From NCBI GenBank assembly GCA_003151235.1, contig PLWZ01000026.1, forward strand, positions 1 to 44,031: DNA of 44,031 nucleotides, read 5' to 3'. Each line of letters begins with the position of its first letter. Positions within the stretch are counted from its first letter, which is position 1. Shown in pieces: positions 8,016 to 17,246 of this stretch. The notes under the pieces were generated by a model. It saw only the letters and a program-made list of their open reading frames with translations, was not told the origin of the DNA and made no database searches. The DNA comes from Acidimicrobiaceae bacterium. Its GTDB lineage: Bacteria; Actinomycetota; Acidimicrobiia; Acidimicrobiales; RAAP-2. A program made the position numbers and the translations under genes.

Positions 8016-8707
8016 TCGCCCGTCTCCGATCCCAACAAATCGTCGATGTCGGCGACCATGCCGCTGTAGAAGGGGCCGAACTCGGCATAGTGGGCCGAAG
8101 CCTCGTCGAAGCGCATCTCGTACACGCACGCCTTCAGGTCGTCGGGGTGGGGTGCGAACAGGGTCACGCCCCACTCCCAGTCGTCGAGCCCGGTCGAACC
8201 GGTGATGAGCTGGAGGACCCGGCCCCGAAACGTCCGGCCCAGCGCCCCGTGGGCGAGCATGAGCCGCTTGCGTTCCTCGAAGTCGAGCGCATACCAGTTG
8301 CGGTCGGAGTTACGCCGCTTCGACATCGGGTAGAAGCAGAACGCGGGCATCCCATCGGGCGGCAACTGTGGGAACAGGCGGGCCCGCCGCATCTCCTCGG
8401 GGGCGCCGGCCGCGTACTCGGACACCTCGGTGAGCGAGACGTAGGACGAGACGATGTCGAGGCCGGCCCGGCCGCACGCCCGCTGGAACTCCCACAGGGC
8501 CCAGAGATCGGGGCAGATGGCCACGAACCCAGCGTCGGCCTTGTGGCCCAGGATGGCCGCCGTGACCAGCTGGCCGCCCTCGCTCACCAGGTGCTTCTCT
8601 GCGTCCCGGACGGCTGCCGCGTCGACGGGGCCGCGGAGGCGGCAGAACAGGTGCAGCACGCCAAGACCCTCGGTGGGGACCACGGGCGCGTCGGTCGACC
8701 GGTTCAT
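8012..8707 (-). CDS. hemQ: Coproheme decarboxylase HemQ/ChdC
   Basis: HemQ oxidatively decarboxylates coproheme to protohaem, the last step of the coproporphyrin-dependent haem route of Gram-positive bacteria. The 231-residue chlorite-dismutase-like protein shows CFYPMSKRR, NWYALDFEERKRLMLAHG and TGLDDWEWGVTLFA, the family's haem-pocket segments. Its length is typical of actinobacterial enzymes. It is the first gene of a coupled hemQ-larE-NIL unit; the other haem genes are not in the window. The start is ATG 8707. Confidence 0.94.
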   Translation of the reverse strand: MNRSTDAPVVPTEGLGVLHLFCRLRGPVDAAAVRDAEKHLVSEGGQLVTAAILGHKADAGFVAICPDLWALWEFQRACGRAGLDIVSSYVSLTEVSEYAAGAPEEMRRARLFPQLPPDGMPAFCFYPMSKRRNSDRNWYALDFEERKRLMLAHGALGRTFRGRVLQLITGSTGLDDWEWGVTLFAPHPDDLKACVYEMRFDEASAHYAEFGPFYSGMVADIDDLLGSETGD

Positions 8708-8783
8708 CGCGGTCAGTCTATGAACGAATGGCCGGGCGGCCCGGGGCGAGGGGTTGCTCGCTCCGGGCCGGGTGCGGGGCCGA

Positions 8784-10466
<1,683 letters not shown>

Positions 10467-10477
10467 TTAGCGGGTCG

Positions 10478-10504
10478 CTGGCACTCTCGTTTGTCGAGTG
10501 CTAA
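10478..10504 (-). promoter_or_regulatory. CIRCE operator (HrcA site) of groEL
   Basis: On the minus strand the arms read TTAGCACTC and GAGTGCCAG, separated by exactly 9 bases. The CIRCE consensus is TTAGCACTC-N9-GAGTGCTAA: the first arm is perfect and the second has two changes in the last three bases. HrcA repressor binding is known for this element. A short hairpin (GGCGG/CCGCC, 10526-10540) lies between it and the moaD-like stop. Confidence 0.93.
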
Positions 10505-10548
10505 CAGCAAACCACGCTTGGTCGAGGCGGCGCAACCGCCCCGAGGGG

Positions 10549-10824
10549 TCAGCCCCCGGCGACCGCAGGCACGATCGAGACCGTCTGACCGGCCGAGACG
10601 GGGGTCTCAAGGCCGTCCAGGAACCGGACGTCCTCGTCGGCCAGGAACACGTTGACGAAGCGCCGGAGGTTTCCGCCCTCGTCGAACAGGCGCTCGGCGA
10701 AGCCCGGATGGCCCGCGTCGAGGGCCTTCAGGGCCGCCCCGACCGTCGACCCCTCGACCTCCACCTCACCCTTGCCGGCCGTCAAGGTCCGGAGCTGTGT
10801 CGGGATGCGCACAGAGACGCTCAT
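10549..10824 (-). CDS. MoaD/ThiS-family sulfur carrier
   Basis: A 91-residue beta-grasp protein ending VPAVAGG: the C-terminal Gly-Gly is the site that E1-like enzymes adenylate and convert to a thiocarboxylate. Relatives are MoaD (molybdopterin), ThiS (thiamine) and the mycobacterial CysO (cysteine). ATG 10824 overlaps the stop of the thrC-like gene by 4 nt, so the two are made together, probably under the SAM riboswitch upstream. The neighbourhood contains no moa, mob or thi genes, so a role as sulfur donor in amino-acid synthesis is more likely; that is inference. Confidence 0.88.
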   Translation of the reverse strand: MSVSVRIPTQLRTLTAGKGEVEVEGSTVGAALKALDAGHPGFAERLFDEGGNLRRFVNVFLADEDVRFLDGLETPVSAGQTVSIVPAVAGG

Positions 10825-12071
10825 CGAGCCTCCTCGATCAAAAGGTCCTCGCCAAGGGCGGCGTCGAAGTCCCCGAGGCTCGGGTTGATCGTGACCGTGG
10901 GCCCGACGGTGTCGCTTAGGGCCTCGACTGTCTTCAACCCGTGGCCCGTCACCAGGGCCACCACGCACTCGTCGCGCCGGACGTCGCCCGACGCGGCCAG
11001 CTTGGCCAGCGTGGCGATCGTCACCCCGCCCGCCGTCTCGGCGAATATGCCCTCGGTCCGGGCCAGCAGCCCGATCCCGTCGAGCACCTCCGCGTCGGTC
11101 ACCGCCGCGCACGACCCGCCCGAACGGCGGATGGCGTCGAGCGCGTACCAGCCGTCGGCCGGATTACCGATCGAGAGCGACTTCGCGATGGTGGACGGCT
11201 TGACCGGGGAGATCGCGTCGGCCCCGTTGGCGAACGCCGTGGCGACCGGCGAGCACCCCTCGGCCTGGGCGCCCGAGACGCGGACCGCCTGGTGCTCGAG
11301 CAGGCCCACCTTCACCAGTTCCGAGAACCCCTTGGCCACCTTGGTCAGCTGGCTCCCCGAAGCGATCGGGACGACCACGTGGTCCGGGGCCCGCCAGCCG
11401 AGCTGCTCGGCCACCTCGAAGGCCAGGGTCTTGGAGCCCTCGGCGTAGTAGGTGCGGACGTTCACGTTCACGAACGCCCACGAGGGGTGCTCGCTGGTCA
11501 GCTCGGCACAGAGACGGTTGACGTCGTCGTAGCTACCCCTCACCGCGATGACGGTGCCGCCGTAGACGGCCGTCATCGTCACCTTGGCCCTTTCCAGGTC
11601 TTCGGGGATGAGGACGATCGACGCCATCCCGGCACGGGCGGCGTGCGCCGCCACCGAGTTGGCCAAGTTGCCCGTCGATGCGCAGGCCGCCACCTTGAAC
11701 CCGAGCTGGCGGGCCTTGGTGAGCGCCACCGAGACGACCCGGTCCTTGAACGACCCGGTCGGGTTGGCCGTGTCGTTCTTGATCCAGAGCTCACCCAACC
11801 CGAGCTCGGCGGCCAGGCGGTCGGCTCGGAGCAGCGGCGTGAAGCCGGCCCCGAGATCGACCGGCGCATCGTCGTCGACCGGCAGTAGATCCCGGTAGCG
11901 CCAGATCGTGCGGGGGCCCGCGGCGATGCTCTCCGGGCTGATCGTCGCTGCGATGCGCTCGTAGTCGTAGGCGACCTCGAGCGGGCCGAAACAGAAGTCG
12001 CAGACGTGCAGTGCCTCGGCGGGGTAGTGACGGCCACATTCCCGGCAGCGCAGCCCAATGACGTAATTCAC
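10821..12071 (-). CDS. Threonine-synthase-like PLP enzyme with zinc ribbon
   Basis: A fold-type II PLP enzyme of 416 residues. An N-terminal zinc ribbon (Cys9, Cys12, Cys24, Cys27) precedes a threonine-synthase catalytic domain with the PLP lysine in TGSFKDR (Lys109), ASTGNLANS and the phosphate-binding ASGSQL loop. Family annotation would be ThrC, converting O-phosphohomoserine to threonine. Context argues for caution: the gene sits behind a SAM-riboswitch-class leader and is coupled to a Gly-Gly sulfur carrier, with no hom or thrB in the window. A thiocarboxylate-dependent homocysteine synthase is possible. The start is GTG 12071 with a GAGGAGGA ribosome-binding site. Confidence 0.9.
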   Translation of the reverse strand: MNYVIGLRCRECGRHYPAEALHVCDFCFGPLEVAYDYERIAATISPESIAAGPRTIWRYRDLLPVDDDAPVDLGAGFTPLLRADRLAAELGLGELWIKNDTANPTGSFKDRVVSVALTKARQLGFKVAACASTGNLANSVAAHAARAGMASIVLIPEDLERAKVTMTAVYGGTVIAVRGSYDDVNRLCAELTSEHPSWAFVNVNVRTYYAEGSKTLAFEVAEQLGWRAPDHVVVPIASGSQLTKVAKGFSELVKVGLLEHQAVRVSGAQAEGCSPVATAFANGADAISPVKPSTIAKSLSIGNPADGWYALDAIRRSGGSCAAVTDAEVLDGIGLLARTEGIFAETAGGVTIATLAKLAASGDVRRDECVVALVTGHGLKTVEALSDTVGPTVTINPSLGDFDAALGEDLLIEEAR

Positions 12072-12081
12072 GAGGTCCTCC

Positions 12082-12195
12082 TCATCGGTCGGGCATTGGC
12101 ACCTGTTACTCCTCCGGGGCCGCTAGGCGGTCCTTCCGGATTCGTACTGGTTGCCGCGGCGTCGCAGGGCCCGTCCCTCAACCGCTCTGGATGAT
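12082..12195 (-). promoter_or_regulatory. SAM-I-clan riboswitch
   Basis: Read on the minus strand, the core elements occur in order: an AGAG bulge (12185-12188), GAGGGACGGGCCC (within 12164-12179), GGCAACC (12149-12155), a P3 hairpin closed by TCCGG/CCGGA (12113-12140) and GGTGCCAAT (12095-12103). P1 is TCATC (12190-12194) with GATGA (12082-12086). Only a few bases separate the GGTGCCAAT strand from P1, leaving no room for a full SAM-I P4 helix, so a SAM-I/IV or SAM-IV-like variant is plausible. P1 abuts the GAGGAGGA ribosome-binding site of the downstream gene, suggesting control of translation. Confidence 0.85.
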
Positions 12196-12295
12196 CCCAC
12201 CATCGTGCTCGATCGGAGCACCCCGCGTCAACGCATCCCCATGCTCCGGTCAGCTCGGCGAAGCGGTAAACCCAGGGAGGTGATGCGGTGGGAAG

Positions 12296-13087
12296 ATGTG
12301 GGTCGTGCCTAGCGTGCGTACTTACGGCGAGGAGCATTTCGGCCTCCAGGCGGTCCTCGAGGCCAAGGGCCTCCGCCGGGTCTCGGTCTGCCTTCCCGCC
12401 AGAGACGAGGAACGCACCGTCGCCCGGGTCATCGAGGCGTCGATCCTCCCCCACCTCAGCGACGGGGGATCGGGCCTCGTCGACGAGCTGGTGGTGGTCG
12501 ACGACGGGTCGAGCGACGCCACGGCGTCCATCGCCCGCCAGGCCGGCGCCAGGGTCGTGACCCGCCGGCCCGGGGGCGACAAGGGCGCAGCCATGGCGGA
12601 CGCCCTCGAGGCAGCAGAGGGGGACGTCGTCGTGTTCCTCGACGCCGATGTGGAGAACGCCAACCCCGATTTCGTGCCCCGGCTCGTCGGCCCCCTGCTC
12701 GTGGATGAGGCGGTGCTCGTGAAGGGCTTCTACGAGCGGCCCATCAACGGCCAGCCCTCGGGCGGCGGCCGGGTCACCGAGCTGCTCGCCCGACCCCTCA
12801 TCGAGCTGCTTTTCCCGCAGCTGGCCGGCGTCCGCCAACCCCTGGCCGGAGAGACGGCCGCGCACCGGTGGGTCTTCGAAAAGGTCGGCTTCGCGCCTGG
12901 CTACGGCGTCGAGATCGGCCTGCTCATCGACGTCGCACGCGATTTCGGCCCCGAATCGATCGCACAGGTCGACCTGGGCGTGCGCGTGCACCGCAACCGC
13001 CCGCTGGCGGAGCTGCGGCCCCAAGCCGACGACGTGTTGCGCACCGCGCTCGGTCGAGCGGGCATCACCGACATCCCGCCAGTTTGA
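12296..13087 (+). CDS. gpgS: Glucosyl-3-phosphoglycerate synthase
   Basis: A GT81-family glycosyltransferase of about 263 residues joining glucose from a nucleotide sugar to 3-phosphoglycerate, the first step to glucosylglycerate or methylglucose lipopolysaccharide. Seen are the nucleotide-binding VSVCLPARDEERTV and VVVDDGSSDAT, GGDKGAAMADAL, the metal motif FLDADVENANPDFV and the acceptor region PGYGVEIGLLID. The matching phosphatase (gpgP) is not in the window. ATG 12296 gives a natural N-terminus (SVRTYGEEHFGL); GTG 12305 is an alternative, and the AGGGAGG at 12274-12280 is rather far from either. Confidence 0.9.
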   Translation: MWVVPSVRTYGEEHFGLQAVLEAKGLRRVSVCLPARDEERTVARVIEASILPHLSDGGSGLVDELVVVDDGSSDATASIARQAGARVVTRRPGGDKGAAMADALEAAEGDVVVFLDADVENANPDFVPRLVGPLLVDEAVLVKGFYERPINGQPSGGGRVTELLARPLIELLFPQLAGVRQPLAGETAAHRWVFEKVGFAPGYGVEIGLLIDVARDFGPESIAQVDLGVRVHRNRPLAELRPQADDVLRTALGRAGITDIPPV

Positions 13088-13127
13088 CCTCCCTGCCCGG
13101 GGCACGGCACCAGTAGCGTCGGGTGTA

Positions 13128-14525
13128 ATGACCGACATCGTGGTGGTCTCCAACCGGGGACCGGTGTCGTTCCGTTTCGAGGCCGGCCGACCGGTGGCCT
13201 CCAGCGCGAGCGGCGGGCTCGCCGGCACGCTGCGACCGCTCCTCGCCGGATCCGGTGCGACGTGGGTCGCGGCGACCCTCGGGGAAGCCGACCGGGTGGC
13301 GGCGAAGGAAGGCCTGATGGAGGCGGACGGCATCGTGGTCGTCCCGGTCGAAACCGAGTCCGCGGTATTCCAGATGGCCTACGAGGTCATCTCCAACGGA
13401 ACGCTCTGGTTCTGTCACCACCACCTGTTCGACCTGGCCCGTCGGCCCCGGTTCGATTGGCACTGGCACGAGGCGTGGGCCGGCTTCCGCCGCTACAACC
13501 GCCAGTTCGCCAACGCCGTCATCGAGGAGGCGCCCGAGGGTTCCACGGTGCTCGTGCAGGACTACCACCTCTCACTCCTCGGTTCGATGCTGGCCGAGAC
13601 CAGGCCCGACCTCTCGACGGTCCACTTCCTGCACACGCCGTTCGGCGAGCCCGACATGGTGGGGGTCCTCCCGGTGACGGCGGCGGGAGAGCTGTTGGCT
13701 GGCCTGGCCGGCTTCGGCGCGTGCGGCTTCCACACCGAGCGGTGGGCGTCCGCCTTCCGCCGTTGCTATGCCGAACCCGAGCTGGCCGAGGCGGCCGGCA
13801 CGGACTCGGCCCCACCGACCTTTGTGGCCCCACTCGGACCTAGCCCGAAGGCGCTCGCAGCCTCGGCCGAGGACCCGGCCACACTGGCGGCCGGCAAGCG
13901 ACTGGCCGAGGCGACGGCGGGTCGCCGACTCATCGTTCGGGTCGATCGCATCGAGCTGTCGAAGAACCTGCTTCGAGGTTTCTGGGCGTTCGAGGAGCTG
14001 CTCGAGACCCGGCCGCGCTGGCGGGGCGACGTGGTATTCGCCGCATTCGGCTACCCGTCGCGCGAGAGCCTGGCCGACTACATCGGCTACGCATCCGAGG
14101 TCGAGCACACCGTCGAGCGGATAAACGAGCGGTTCGGGACGCCCGAGTGGACGCCGATCCTCTACGACCCCGCCGACGACTACCCGAGCTCGCTGGCCGG
14201 CCTGCGCTCCTACGACGTGCTGTTGGTCAACCCGATCCGCGACGGCATGAACATGGTGGCCAAGGAGGGACCTCTGCTCAACGAGCGCGACGGAGTGCTG
14301 GTGCTGTCCCGGCAGGCCGGGGCGTGGAACGAGCTGTCCGAGGCTGCCATCGGGGTCAACCCCTACGACATCACCGCAACGGCCGACGCCCTCGAGGTGG
14401 CGCTCTTGATGGCACCAGAAGAGCGGGCCCGCCGGGCCGCCCGACTCACCGCGGTCATCGGCTCCCGGACGGCGTCGGACTGGCTGGACGATCAGCTCCG
14501 GGCGGCCGCTGCCCACCACGGTTAG
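13128..14525 (+). CDS. GT20 glycosyltransferase, trehalose-6-phosphate synthase family
   Basis: 465 residues, GT20 fold. The N-terminal VSNRGPVSF, QDYHLSLLG, HTPFG and the C-terminal RDGMNMVAKEG are family motifs. The UDP/phosphate-binding segment reads VDRIELSKN rather than the OtsA-type VDRLDYTKG, a variant seen in a subset of actinobacterial GT20 enzymes, so the exact product is less certain. Trehalose-6-phosphate is the likeliest, because a trehalose-phosphatase gene meets it convergently with a 4-nt overlap. It follows gpgS by 40 nt on the same strand, suggesting joint compatible-solute expression. Confidence 0.87.
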   Translation: MTDIVVVSNRGPVSFRFEAGRPVASSASGGLAGTLRPLLAGSGATWVAATLGEADRVAAKEGLMEADGIVVVPVETESAVFQMAYEVISNGTLWFCHHHLFDLARRPRFDWHWHEAWAGFRRYNRQFANAVIEEAPEGSTVLVQDYHLSLLGSMLAETRPDLSTVHFLHTPFGEPDMVGVLPVTAAGELLAGLAGFGACGFHTERWASAFRRCYAEPELAEAAGTDSAPPTFVAPLGPSPKALAASAEDPATLAAGKRLAEATAGRRLIVRVDRIELSKNLLRGFWAFEELLETRPRWRGDVVFAAFGYPSRESLADYIGYASEVEHTVERINERFGTPEWTPILYDPADDYPSSLAGLRSYDVLLVNPIRDGMNMVAKEGPLLNERDGVLVLSRQAGAWNELSEAAIGVNPYDITATADALEVALLMAPEERARRAARLTAVIGSRTASDWLDDQLRAAAAHHG

Positions 14526-15304
14526 CCGGGTATCGCAGCCACCAACGCCACAAGCAGTTCCAGCGCGCCGCCCGGCCCAATGACGATCACATCGGCGGCC
14601 TCCGCGACCGCAGCCGGGCTCTCGTCGTCGGTGACCGCCACCCGGACCACCGGCATGCCCGCCGCACCGAGCTCAGCCAACGCGTCGAACGCCGCGAGGT
14701 CACCGAGATCGTCCCCGAAGCAACAGGCGGCCGTGCTCCCCGACGCTAGGGAACGGACCACGGTTCCCTTGTCCGTCTCGATGCCCGGACGCAGCTCGAT
14801 CGCCATCCGGCCCGGCTGGACGACCAGGCCGGTCCGTTCCCGCTGCTCGTCTGCGAACCGCGTCGCCCAGCCCTCCTCGGCGGGCGCGTCGCGAAAGTGC
14901 AGGGTGAATCCGAGCGGCTTCCGCTCCACCGAGACGCCGGCCGGAGCGCCGCGCTCGGCCACGTCGGCAAGGTCGGCCATGACCGGTCGCCAACGAGTCA
15001 GCGACCCGGGATCGACCGTCGGACCCGCCGGCTCGCCGACCTCTTCCAGACCGTAGAGGCCGATGAGTCGAACACCGGTCGGCCTGCCGAGGTGCTCACC
15101 CAAGAACGCCGCCGGTCGGCCCGACACCACGGCCACCACCCCGAGACGGACGCCCAGTTCGCTCAACAGACTCGGCACACCATCGAGGGGCCGGGCGAGC
15201 GCGGGGTCGGCAACGATCGGTGACAGGGTCCCGTCGAAATCGAGGAACAACGCGGAGGTTTGTGGACTCGCGCGGAGCGGCTCGAGCGCGCTCGGCACGG
15301 GCAT
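14522..15304 (-). CDS. otsB: Trehalose-6-phosphate phosphatase
   Basis: A HAD-superfamily phosphatase of 260 residues releasing trehalose from its 6-phosphate. HAD motif I is FLDFDGTLSP near residue 20 with the Asp nucleophile; motif II is VVSGRP near 62; GDDLGDLAAFDAL is motif IV near 217; KGTVV supplies the motif III lysine. Unusually it is not co-directional with the GT20 gene but convergent, sharing the last 4 nt. ATG 15304 lies 2 nt after the stop of the LytR_C gene, so those two form an operon. Confidence 0.93.
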   Translation of the reverse strand: MPVPSALEPLRASPQTSALFLDFDGTLSPIVADPALARPLDGVPSLLSELGVRLGVVAVVSGRPAAFLGEHLGRPTGVRLIGLYGLEEVGEPAGPTVDPGSLTRWRPVMADLADVAERGAPAGVSVERKPLGFTLHFRDAPAEEGWATRFADEQRERTGLVVQPGRMAIELRPGIETDKGTVVRSLASGSTAACCFGDDLGDLAAFDALAELGAAGMPVVRVAVTDDESPAAVAEAADVIVIGPGGALELLVALVAAIPG

Positions 15305-15306
15305 GG

Positions 15307-15933
15307 TCAACCGGCCGTCGAGGACGTGTGGGCCTTGGTGGTGGTCGTCGTCTTGGGCACAGAGGTCGTCGCCGCGGGCGGGACGGTGCTGGGCGGCGTC
15401 TTCGCAGCCAGATCGGAGCCGATGACCAGCACGACGTCGGCTCCCGTCGTATTCGCGACCGGCGTCGCCGCGCTCACCGGAAGCACCGACGAATCCGGAA
15501 TCCCTAGCGACGCCGCTATCGCGTCGGCATCCGGTCGCTTGTTGGCCGCGTAGTACACCGAGCTCGTCGCGCGTAGAGGGGCCTTGGCCGTCACCGGAGG
15601 CAGCAGGGTCCACCCGGCGCGCTGCAAGACCGTTGAGTACCCCGCCGCCACGCCACCCGTGGTCGAGCTGTTCGCGACGAGAACCGTCACCCCGGCATGC
15701 GACACCGTGGTCGAAGTTGAGGTCGCAGGATGGCGGGGCGTCGTTGTCGTCGTCGTGACACCGTTCAGAGGCAGATTGCCGGTCGGCAGGGCCACCACCG
15801 GTGAGTGGCTGGCCGACTGCAGGATCACAACCCCGAGCACGACGGCCGCGACGATGACCGCTATCGCACGGCCCAGAACGATGTGACGGCCCCCTGGCCC
15901 GCCTCCCGAACTTGACGGATCAGGACGGTCCAC
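15307..15933 (-). CDS. Membrane-anchored LytR_C-domain protein
   Basis: About 208 residues. One N-terminal transmembrane helix (GRAIAVIVAAVVLGVVIL) anchors it; then a Thr/Pro-rich linker with a TTTTTT run; then a LytR_C-type domain starting VTVLVANSSTTGGVAAGYS, with a DADAIAASLG helix and an ADVVLVIGSDLA end; then a second Thr/Ser/Pro tail. LytR_C domains occur in and beside LCP cell-wall ligases, but no LCP domain is present. The function is unknown, probably envelope-related and extracytoplasmic. GTG 15933 is chosen; TTG 15969 is possible. Confidence 0.78.
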   Translation of the reverse strand: MDRPDPSSSGGGPGGRHIVLGRAIAVIVAAVVLGVVILQSASHSPVVALPTGNLPLNGVTTTTTTPRHPATSTSTTVSHAGVTVLVANSSTTGGVAAGYSTVLQRAGWTLLPPVTAKAPLRATSSVYYAANKRPDADAIAASLGIPDSSVLPVSAATPVANTTGADVVLVIGSDLAAKTPPSTVPPAATTSVPKTTTTTKAHTSSTAG

Positions 15934-16030
15934 GGAGGCCAGACTGCCAACGGTCGCCCGTGGGCGCAAGGGGAACGGGTCGTGACCCGGTGGCCCACCC
16001 TTGCCGCGACCCGCCGTAGCCTTGGAATTC

Positions 16031-16103
16031 GCCGGTGTGGCGCAGCTGGAAGCGCAGGCGATTTGTAATCGTCAGGTCGTGGGTTCGAGTCCCACCACCG
16101 GCT
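16031..16103 (+). tRNA. tRNA-Thr (anticodon UGU)
   Basis: GCCGGTG pairs with CACCGGC, the anticodon loop is TTTGTAA with anticodon TGT, and the T-loop is GGTTCGAGTCC. It reads threonine ACA. CCA is not encoded. The 150 bases after it (16104-16250) show nothing I can identify. Confidence 0.95.
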
Positions 16104-16250
16104 CTGAAACGTCCAGTTCAAGAGCTATTTCGGGCTCCGGCGTAGGGGCCAGGGATCGGTTGACCGCCACGGCGGGCTAATCCTGAGACTCTGTACGGTT
16201 TGACCTCGATCGGTGAGGCTCAGGAACCAGTCCGCTGGACGAAGCGCAGT

Positions 16251-16400
16251 TCAGCACCAAAAGGCTTCGGCGATGCCGAGAAGCGTCTTTTCCGTAGGGT
16301 TCGCCGAGCCACACTCGATCCGGCTGATGTCTGCCTGGTCGAGGCCTGTTGCGGTCGCGAGTTCAGCGCGGGTCGGCGCGGCTGTCCCCGGGGGAGCTCC
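16251..16400 (-). pseudogene. XRE helix-turn-helix remnant
   Basis: Fifty codons directly behind the rlmB stop, in the same frame, encode RAELATATGLDQADISRIE and then NPTEKTLLGIAEAF before a TGA. This is most of an XRE/HTH_3 DNA-binding domain of the HigA-antitoxin type, lacking helix 1 and any ATG, GTG or TTG start. The simplest reading is a truncated regulator or antitoxin gene; read-through of the rlmB UGA is a less likely alternative. No toxin gene adjoins it. Confidence 0.6.
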
Positions 16401-17246
16401 TCAGGACCCAGTGAGGGCGTCCGCGCGTCCGCGCGCGACCTCGAAGCAGGCGATCGTGCCGGCGGCGGCCACGTTGAGGGACGCCACACCACCGGGTTGC
16501 GGGATCGCCACCACCTCGTCGCAGCGGCGCCGGACCAGGGGCGCTAGGCCACGCTCCTCGCCCCCGACCACCAGCGCCACCGGGGCGTCCCCCAACCTGA
16601 GGTCGTAGAGGGAGCGGTCCCCGTCGGCGGCCAGGCCGATCGCGAACACGCCGGCCCGGGTCAGCTCCGACAGTGCGGCCGGAATCCCGCCGACCACGCA
16701 GAAGGACAGGTGCTCGACGGCGCCGGCGGCCACCTTCACCACCGACGGGGACAGGTGGGCGGCCCGATGCCTCGCCAGCACCACACCGGTGACACCCGCG
16801 CAGGCGGCGCTGCGCAGGAGCGCACCGAGATTCTGGGGATCGGTGACCCCGGCCACCACCAGCAGGAACGGGTTGCCGCGTCGAGGCGCGGCCAGCTGGC
16901 CGAGCTCGAACAACTCGACCGGGGCGGCCGTGGCGATCACCCCTTGGGGAGCGAAGGTCTTCGCATCGCTGTCGAGCCGGACCCGCGGGACCGTCTCGAG
17001 GGGGATGCCCCGGCGCGACGCGAGTCGCTCGATCTCGTCGAGCTGGGGGGAGGGTTCCTGGCCCTCGGCGACGCGCACCTTCCGGACCCGGCGCCTCCCG
17101 GCCGACAGGAGCTCGAGCACCGCCCGGCGCCCCTCCACCTGGTCACCGCCGAGCGGGTGCAGGGGCCGCCTGACGGCGGCCGCCCGGTCGACGCGGGGCC
17201 GGTCGGGCACCCGGCGCGGCCTGCCCCGTCCGGAGGGTGGGCTCAC
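16401..17246 (-). CDS. rlmB: RlmB-type SpoU/TrmH rRNA 2'-O-methyltransferase
   Basis: A SAM-dependent SPOUT methyltransferase of 281 residues, probably modifying G2251 of 23S rRNA. A basic N-terminal extension and a substrate-binding domain (GRRAVLELL near 40) precede the SPOUT motifs NLGALLRSAACAGVTGVVL, GGEERGLAPLV and IPQPGGVASLNVAAAG. GTG 17246 overlaps the ispF stop by 4 nt. In the actinobacterial order I recall (carD-ispD-ispF-cysS-rlmB), cysS lies between ispF and this gene; it is absent here. Confidence 0.92.
   Translation of the reverse strand: MSPPSGRGRPRRVPDRPRVDRAAAVRRPLHPLGGDQVEGRRAVLELLSAGRRRVRKVRVAEGQEPSPQLDEIERLASRRGIPLETVPRVRLDSDAKTFAPQGVIATAAPVELFELGQLAAPRRGNPFLLVVAGVTDPQNLGALLRSAACAGVTGVVLARHRAAHLSPSVVKVAAGAVEHLSFCVVGGIPAALSELTRAGVFAIGLAADGDRSLYDLRLGDAPVALVVGGEERGLAPLVRRRCDEVVAIPQPGGVASLNVAAAGTIACFEVARGRADALTGS

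Noticed and set aside
15861..16121. Minus-strand ORF containing WWDSNPRPDDYKSP
   Set aside because: It is the antisense translation of tRNA-Thr, a well-known spurious ORF type; no independent homology.
16104..16250. Possible small RNA or attachment site downstream of tRNA-Thr
   Set aside because: No repeat of the tRNA 3' end, no integrase and no convincing hairpin were seen.
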